Assembly: GCA_964490435.1 (NCBI GenBank)
Contig: CAZBCF010000001.1
Span: 37,784-101,783 of the forward strand
Length of the DNA stretch: 64,000 nucleotides
DNA from: IMCC26077 sp964490435
GTDB taxonomy: Bacteria; Actinomycetota; Actinomycetes; Nanopelagicales; Nanopelagicaceae
Reading direction: 5' to 3'
Every line of letters begins with the position of its first letter. Position 1 is the first letter of the stretch. The position numbers and the translations under genes are program-made. Positions 59,306 to 64,000 of the stretch are shown in pieces. The notes beneath the pieces were generated by a model. That model saw only the letters and a list, made by a program, of their open reading frames with translations, made no database searches and was not told where the DNA came from.

Positions 59306-61522
59306 TCAGAGCTTTTCGACCGGGGCATATCTCAACAGAAGGCGGCGCTCGCCATAACTTCCAAAATCAATAGTCGCTTCGGCACGATCTGCCTCGCCAT
59401 TGAGGGAGCGAACAGTGCCGATGCCGAAGGTCTGATGGAGCACCCGATCTCCTACTGCTAGGTCGAGTGCAATCACGCGCTTACCTGTCGAGCGAACTTG
59501 TGGTGCACTTTTTATCTTTGGTGTGAAGGTAGGTGACTTACGCTCGAGTAAGTGTTCGGGAATCTCACCAAAGAAGCGTGAGGGCGCGTTGTATGTGGGA
59601 GTACCAAACATGAATCGAGTAGATGCGCGGGTTAAGTAGAGCCGTTCGCGCGCACGTGTCAGACCTACGTAAGCAAGGCGACGCTCTTCTTCGATCTCAT
59701 TAGGGTCGCCTAAAGAGCGCGAATGCGGAAAGACGCCTTCTTCGAGACCTGTGAGGAAGACTGTCGGGAATTCAAGGCCCTTTGCGGTGTGGAGCGTCAT
59801 GAGCGTGACAACGCCACCATGATCCTCGCCATCTGGAATCTGATCTGAATCGGCGACTAGGGAGACTCGCTCTAAGAAACCAATGAGAGAAATCTCTTCG
59901 ACGTCATCGTCGGGCCCGATTGCTCTCTCGTCTTCTTCATATTCTTGCGCGACTGCAACTAACTCTTCGATATTCTCCAGACGTCCTTCATCTTGTGGAT
60001 CGGTGCTATCAGAGAGTTCGGCGCCGAGGCCACTTTGTTCGATGACCGCTTCAGCGATAACCGATGGCTTGAAACCCTTTTCGACCATGGTGCGCAAGGT
60101 CGCCATGAGGTTTGCGAAGTGATCGATGGACGATATCGCGCGGGCGCCGAGATCAGCAGCTTGGTCTGCACGGAATAAGGCATCCCAGAGCGGAAGGTCG
60201 AGCGCGTCGAGTGCAGCAATTGCCTTATCGCCGATGCCACGTTTAGGGACATTGATGATTCGTCGGAGCGAGATCTCGTCGTAAGGATTCGCGAGCACGC
60301 GCAGGTAGGCCAGGAGATCGCGAACTTCCTTTCGCTCATAAAAGCGGACGCCACCGACCACTTTGTATGGGATTGCGCTCCGCATGAATACCTCTTCGAA
60401 GGGACGTGATTGATTATTAGTGCGATAGAAGATCGCTGTATCCCCTGGTTGTGAAATTCCTTCGCTTTGAAGTGAGCGAATCTCACTCATGACGAACTCG
60501 GCCTCATCACGTTCGTCATCTGCTTCGTAGGTGATGATTGCCGACCCTGCGCCAGAGTCACTCCAAAGATTCTTCGCTTTGCGACTGGCGTTATTAGTGA
60601 TGACGGCGTTCGCTGCGGAGAGAATGTTTTGAGTAGAGCGATAGTTCTGCTCTAAAAGAATGGTGCGCGCTGACGGGTAATCCTCTTCGAATTGGAGGAT
60701 GTTACGAATGGTCGCGCCGCGGAAGGCATAGATTGATTGATCTGCATCACCAACGACACATAACTCTGCTGGTGGCAAACCATCGGCTTGGTCGCCAACC
60801 AGTTCGCGCACCAAAACATATTGAGCATGGTTGGTGTCTTGATATTCATCGACTAGGACATGGCGAAAGCGTGATCGATAGCGCGCTTTCACTTCAGGAT
60901 GGCGTTGCAGGAGCTCAACGGCTTTCATAATCAAATCGTCGAAATCGAAGACGTTCCCCTCATGTAGTTTCTTCTGGTAGATCGCATATGTTTCAGCGAC
61001 GACTTCCTCGAAATGGTTTGTGGTCTGGTTTGCGTAATCGGCTGGGCCAATCAATTCATTCTTCGCATTGCTGATTAAAGCGTGAATCTGACGGGGGTTA
61101 TAGCGTTTTGGATCGAGGTTGAGATCTTTTCCGATGAGCGCGACCAAACGTTGTGCATCACTCTGATCGTAAATCGTGAAGTTCTGCTTGTATCCGACCG
61201 CTACGGCCTCTTGCCGCAAAATGCGAACGCATGCGGAGTGGAAAGTAGAGACCCACATCGACCTCGCTCGTGGACCGACGAGAGCTTGTACTCGCTCGCG
61301 CATTTCGCCTGCCGCTTTGTTGGTGAAGGTGATGGCGAGAATCTCGTAGGGAGCCACGGCGCGCACCGCCAACAGGTGTGCGATCCGATTGGTGAGAACG
61401 CGAGTCTTACCCGACCCAGCGCCGGCCACAATCAGCAGCGGTGAGCCAGAGTGCAGGACTGCTTCGCGCTGTGCTGGGTTTAACCCATCAAGGAGTGGGT
61501 GATTGCCCCCGGTTTCACTCAT
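59306..61522 (-). CDS. pcrA: UvrD/PcrA-type ATP-dependent DNA helicase
   Basis: A 738-residue superfamily 1 helicase. Motif Q/I LNPAQREAVLHSG and VAGAGSGKTRVLTNR; motif II VLVDEYQDTNHAQY; motif III VVGDADQSIYAFRGA; motif IV ILLEQNYRST; motif V TLHTAKGLEFPTVFLTG; motif VI YVGLTRARERLYL. The C-terminal 60 residues include a Tudor-like RNA polymerase-binding segment (VGDRVLHQTFGIGTVRSL). It serves excision repair and replication fork upkeep. TAGGCT stands 8 bases before the ATG. Confidence 0.95.
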   Translation of the reverse strand: MSETGGNHPLLDGLNPAQREAVLHSGSPLLIVAGAGSGKTRVLTNRIAHLLAVRAVAPYEILAITFTNKAAGEMRERVQALVGPRARSMWVSTFHSACVRILRQEAVAVGYKQNFTIYDQSDAQRLVALIGKDLNLDPKRYNPRQIHALISNAKNELIGPADYANQTTNHFEEVVAETYAIYQKKLHEGNVFDFDDLIMKAVELLQRHPEVKARYRSRFRHVLVDEYQDTNHAQYVLVRELVGDQADGLPPAELCVVGDADQSIYAFRGATIRNILQFEEDYPSARTILLEQNYRSTQNILSAANAVITNNASRKAKNLWSDSGAGSAIITYEADDERDEAEFVMSEIRSLQSEGISQPGDTAIFYRTNNQSRPFEEVFMRSAIPYKVVGGVRFYERKEVRDLLAYLRVLANPYDEISLRRIINVPKRGIGDKAIAALDALDLPLWDALFRADQAADLGARAISSIDHFANLMATLRTMVEKGFKPSVIAEAVIEQSGLGAELSDSTDPQDEGRLENIEELVAVAQEYEEDERAIGPDDDVEEISLIGFLERVSLVADSDQIPDGEDHGGVVTLMTLHTAKGLEFPTVFLTGLEEGVFPHSRSLGDPNEIEEERRLAYVGLTRARERLYLTRASTRFMFGTPTYNAPSRFFGEIPEHLLERKSPTFTPKIKSAPQVRSTGKRVIALDLAVGDRVLHQTFGIGTVRSLNGEADRAEATIDFGSYGERRLLLRYAPVEKL

Positions 61523-61530
61523 AATGTACG

Positions 61531-61536
61531 AGCCTA
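61531..61536 (-). promoter_or_regulatory. -10 hexamer for leaderless pcrA mRNA
   Basis: TAGGCT on the minus strand lies 8 bases before ATG 61522. Confidence 0.4.
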
Positions 61537-61561
61537 ACCTGACCCACTGATAAGGAGCGCC

Positions 61562-62284
61562 ATGGAGCCGATTGCCGACTCAGAGATTTCACGAGTCCTT
61601 GCGGTGACTGCGCACCCCGATGACATCGACTTTGGCGCAGGCGGCACCATCGCACAATGGACTGCAAAGGGAATCGAAGTCTCATATTGCATCGCAACCA
61701 ATGGCGACCAAGGTGGCGAAGATCCTGATATTCCTCGAGATCAGATGCCAATCATCAGACAGAAGGAACAGCGTGACGCTGGAAAGATTGTTGGCGTCAC
61801 CGATATTGAATTCTTAAATTATAGAGATGGATGGCTTGAACCCACTATCGAGCTACGGAAGAAGATTGTTCGCGCGATTCGTCGAGTTAAACCAGATCGG
61901 ATGATCATTCAAAGCCCAGAACGAAACTGGGATCGCTTAGGTGCAAGCCATCCTGATCACATGGCTGCAGGCGAAGCTGCAATTCAGGCTGTCTATCCCG
62001 ATGCGCGTAATCGTTTTGCGTTCATGGATCTTTTGGATGAAGGTTTAGAACCTTGGCGCGTAAAGGAAGTCTGGGTCACTTCAATGGTGACACCGAATCA
62101 CTATGTTGATATCACCGACACCTTTCCCAACAAGATGGCAGCCCTCCATGCACATGTAAGCCAAACCGCTCATAATGCAGATTTAGAGAAGATAGTCCGC
62201 GAGTGGGGCGAGCGCAATGCAGCCGCTGGTGGCTTACCTGAAGGTCGAATCGCTGAAGCGTTCCGAATCGTCAACACCAACTAG
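61562..62284 (+). CDS. PIG-L/LmbE-family deacetylase
   Basis: A 240-residue zinc deacetylase. VTAHPDDIDFGAGGT gives the zinc His and Asp (AHPDD followed by I, not E), TNGDQGGED follows, and SHPDHMAAGEA supplies the other zinc histidine. It is a paralogue of MshB (8.9 kb) but shorter; possible roles are deacetylation of another sugar or mycothiol-conjugate cleavage, and sequence alone does not decide. AAGGAG stands close before the ATG. Divergent from pcrA. Confidence 0.85.
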   Translation: MEPIADSEISRVLAVTAHPDDIDFGAGGTIAQWTAKGIEVSYCIATNGDQGGEDPDIPRDQMPIIRQKEQRDAGKIVGVTDIEFLNYRDGWLEPTIELRKKIVRAIRRVKPDRMIIQSPERNWDRLGASHPDHMAAGEAAIQAVYPDARNRFAFMDLLDEGLEPWRVKEVWVTSMVTPNHYVDITDTFPNKMAALHAHVSQTAHNADLEKIVREWGERNAAAGGLPEGRIAEAFRIVNTN

Positions 62285-62297
62285 TTACTTGACCTGG

Positions 62298-63914
62298 TTA
62301 TTTAACTTGCTTGAAACCCTTTGGGCATTTGGGGCTTACACCCTTCACCTTCTTTGTGACGCTACCCTTCTTACAGGTAATAGCCTTAGTGCTCTTTGGG
62401 GCGATGAGTTTTACTCGCAAAGTAGGTGAGGAAAAGTTGAAACCCTGCGCGCTCATGAGCAGGAAACCATTCTTCTCTTGCACAGTGGTTGTTGATGTTT
62501 TTTCGACATTTCCATCTTTCAGAACTGAAATACTTGCCGAAGTGGGCACTTTTGCGAAGTCGTAGATGCACTTAGCCACCCGCGAGTCCATAAGTAAATC
62601 GTACGTGCCTTCGAACGGTTGGTTGTTAGGTGCAAAATGCGGGGATGAAACTACGTAATCAAGATTGCCCGTCGAAGGATCAAAATCTGGAGGACCAGTC
62701 ATATATGTGAGCGCATTCGTCGAGACCATTCCCGCAAAGCCAGATATCTCAGAGACACAATTTTGAATAATTTGATTTGGTCCCGAAGGCATACTGCCAA
62801 ATTTCCAAATTGCTGGCGTAGCAGCCGCTTTGTCAGCAGCATCTCCAGCAAATTTTCGCCAATTTTCGAATCCTTCTGTATTTCCCGACAACCCCGGGTA
62901 AACAGCAAGACTATTAAAAGTTCCAAAACTCTCGTTCATGCCACCGCTGTAATTATGGAAGGTTTGTATATATGTATCATCACTTCCATTGCCTAGATTT
63001 CGCAAATTCTTGTATGGCACAGCAGTGCTTTGTATCGGAACTTGCAACGGCAAGCCTTCAATCGCAATGGTGGTCACATTTCCTAAATACTTCACTTCGG
63101 CCACCGGGCTTTTGATTCTGCCATGTAGCCATCCGAGAGGAGTGCCTGCAAATCTCAATTTTAAACCCAGTTTAAGGTTCTCCGGGAAAGGCATCTTTAA
63201 TTGACAAACCTTTGTTACATCATCAAAAGCCGCACATCTTTTCTTTTCCCGATCTAATTTTGTTCTGATCTCTTCTTCTGAATACAAAGTTTTGAAATCT
63301 AACTCGTCAACTGTATAAATCTGAGCACTATAGAACTGTATTGGATTAAAATTCTTTGGTGGCGGACCCTGTTTTCGCGTTGAAGTGACCGAATATGTTC
63401 CGACAGCAACGATGAAGTTTGTTTCAGCACTCCCTGAAATTCCTGGCACACTAAAAAGGCTAGGATTTGCAGCTTTGAGCAGATACCGAGAACCGGCGTT
63501 GCTATAGAGATCCTTAGTTGAAGCGGGAAAGTTTTGTTTGAATTTTCCCTTGAATCTCTTTCCTGCATCATTGGTTACCCAAAACTCTTCGATGCAATCG
63601 GTATCACTGCTTGTTCGGCATGTATCGAAGTAGGTTGAATAAATCAAACTAATGGCCTCTTGGCATCTTGGATCATCCACGCTGGAGCATCTCAATCCCG
63701 GCACGGATTTGCCAGGAGGAAATCCAGGCTCAATCGCAGGTTTTTGATACGCGCTCATTAAGCCTTCACCCCAATTAAATTCGAGCATTCGTTCTGTTTC
63801 ACCACCCGAGCGCGGGGCAATCCACTGTTCATCAGGAGCAGCTTGAGCGATGGTAGGAACGGCGGCTGCAATAAGAGCAAATGAGGACAATGCAATCAGC
63901 AATAATTTCCGCAC
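62298..63914 (-). CDS. Secreted protein of unknown function with a Cys/Lys C-terminal tail
   Basis: About 538 residues. The signal peptide is LLLIALSSFALIAAAVPTIAQA. The mature part has several cysteine pairs (LRCSSVDDPRC, DTCRTSSDTDC, RCAAFDDVTKVC), suggesting disulfides, and no catalytic motif that I recognise. The C-terminus ends with ITCKKGSVTKKVKG and PKCPKGFKQVK, a short two-cysteine lysine-rich module. The DNA looks more AT-rich than its neighbours. GTG 63914 is preferred because TAACCT lies 6 bases before it; ATG 63917 adds one residue. Probably a surface protein. Confidence 0.8.
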   Translation of the reverse strand: MRKLLLIALSSFALIAAAVPTIAQAAPDEQWIAPRSGGETERMLEFNWGEGLMSAYQKPAIEPGFPPGKSVPGLRCSSVDDPRCQEAISLIYSTYFDTCRTSSDTDCIEEFWVTNDAGKRFKGKFKQNFPASTKDLYSNAGSRYLLKAANPSLFSVPGISGSAETNFIVAVGTYSVTSTRKQGPPPKNFNPIQFYSAQIYTVDELDFKTLYSEEEIRTKLDREKKRCAAFDDVTKVCQLKMPFPENLKLGLKLRFAGTPLGWLHGRIKSPVAEVKYLGNVTTIAIEGLPLQVPIQSTAVPYKNLRNLGNGSDDTYIQTFHNYSGGMNESFGTFNSLAVYPGLSGNTEGFENWRKFAGDAADKAAATPAIWKFGSMPSGPNQIIQNCVSEISGFAGMVSTNALTYMTGPPDFDPSTGNLDYVVSSPHFAPNNQPFEGTYDLLMDSRVAKCIYDFAKVPTSASISVLKDGNVEKTSTTTVQEKNGFLLMSAQGFNFSSPTLRVKLIAPKSTKAITCKKGSVTKKVKGVSPKCPKGFKQVK

Positions 63915-63920
63915 CATCCA

Positions 63921-63926
63921 AGGTTA
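63921..63926 (-). promoter_or_regulatory. -10 hexamer for the secreted-protein gene
   Basis: TAACCT on the minus strand lies 6 bases before GTG 63914, in the 35-base space after guaA. Confidence 0.45.
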
Positions 63927-63949
63927 TGCGAAATATCAAAGAAAGAGAA

Positions 63950-64000
63950 CTACTCCCACTCGATAGTGCCAGGCGGCTTGCTAGTGATGTCCAAAACGAC
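63950..64000 (-). CDS. guaA: GMP synthase, C-terminal end only
   Basis: Sixteen codons and a TAG stop are visible at the right edge, reading VVLDITSKPPGTIEWE. SKPP.TIEWE is the invariant C-terminus of GuaA, which binds XMP and closes the dimer interface. The gene continues beyond the window. It fits with the other purine genes in this region. Confidence 0.9.
   Translation of the reverse strand, partial: VVLDITSKPPGTIEWE

Noticed and set aside
61562..62284. Mycothiol S-conjugate amidase (Mca)
   Set aside because: The fold fits, but the protein is shorter than Mca and no Mca-specific residues could be confirmed, so it is left as a PIG-L deacetylase.
1..64000. tRNA, rRNA, tmRNA, RNase P RNA, riboswitches, prophage or insertion sequences
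   Set aside because: No non-coding space is long enough for most of these and none of the remaining gaps shows the needed sequence or fold.

Overview
The window is a compact piece of an actinobacterial (Actinomycetota) chromosome of medium GC, about 50% by eye. The markers are a WhiB regulator, mycothiol deacetylase MshB, a 7Fe-8S ferredoxin beside DapC, actinobacterial DapD, DUF3107, DUF3117 and DUF3017 proteins, MoeZ, the AccD-AccE-Maf-AccA block and the purN/purH/folD/mdh block. Gene order follows blocks I recall from Mycobacterium and Streptomyces (moeZ-TetR-DUF3107; Mrp-TatB-HtrA-O-methyltransferase; LOG-dapD; purE-purK-birA-accD; pcrA-sucCD-purNH). The small size of intergenic spaces, split promoters and moderate GC suggest a streamlined, perhaps freshwater, lineage of the Nanopelagicales type, but this is inference. 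One run of 100 N (11851-11950) is a scaffold join, so the source is a draft assembly.

Layout. 1-5.0 kb: a glycosyltransferase-membrane protein open at the left edge, WhiB, a sugar-phosphate nucleotidyltransferase, DapC and ferredoxin, all on the minus strand. 5.2-9.8 kb: an SH3-like small protein with CysS (plus strand), then VanW-type wall protein, DUF6113 and MshB. 9.8-14.2 kb: S9 peptidase, MoeZ, TetR, DUF3107. 14.2-19 kb: a minus-strand operon of ParA-like protein, MpaB-type oxygenase, RecB-like nuclease, MarC, PHP phosphoesterase and EamA transporter. 19-30.4 kb: MgtE-N/CBS protein, DUF1003, Mrp, TatB, HtrA, O-methyltransferase, PepA, NhaA, DUF3117, a sigma-region-4 protein, SRPBCC, MFS, LOG and DapD. 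30.4-37.6 kb: surface-polymer genes (SpoIID/cell-wall binding, Wzt/Wzm-type ABC exporter, glycosyltransferase, LCP ligase, UDP-glucose dehydrogenase). 37.6-45.6 kb: PurE, PurK, BirA, AccD, AccE, Maf, AccA, methylmalonyl-CoA mutase. 45.6-50.2 kb: D-Ala-D-Ala carboxypeptidase, TrpS, CNNM/CBS protein and an orphan sugar-ABC ATPase. 50.2-64 kb: Icd, Mdh, DUF3017, FolD, PurH, PurN, DUF6350, SucD, SucC, cobalamin-binding mutase subunit, PcrA, a PIG-L deacetylase, a secreted protein and the 3' end of GuaA.

How genes fit together. Propionyl-CoA would be carboxylated by AccD/AccE/AccA (biotinylated by the divergent BirA), isomerised by the two-part mutase and enter the TCA segment SucCD-Mdh-Icd encoded nearby. 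PurE, PurK, PurH, PurN and FolD cover purine and one-carbon steps. DapC and DapD serve the succinylase lysine/diaminopimelate route that feeds peptidoglycan.

The most striking non-coding signal is that about 27 genes have a TANNNT-like -10 hexamer exactly 6-8 bases before the start codon, as expected for leaderless mRNA. Several divergent pairs share or overlap these hexamers, and in three cases the hexamer is made from the stop codon of the gene before. I saw no tRNA, rRNA, CRISPR array, insertion sequence or prophage. Gene-free stretches never exceed about 165 bases.
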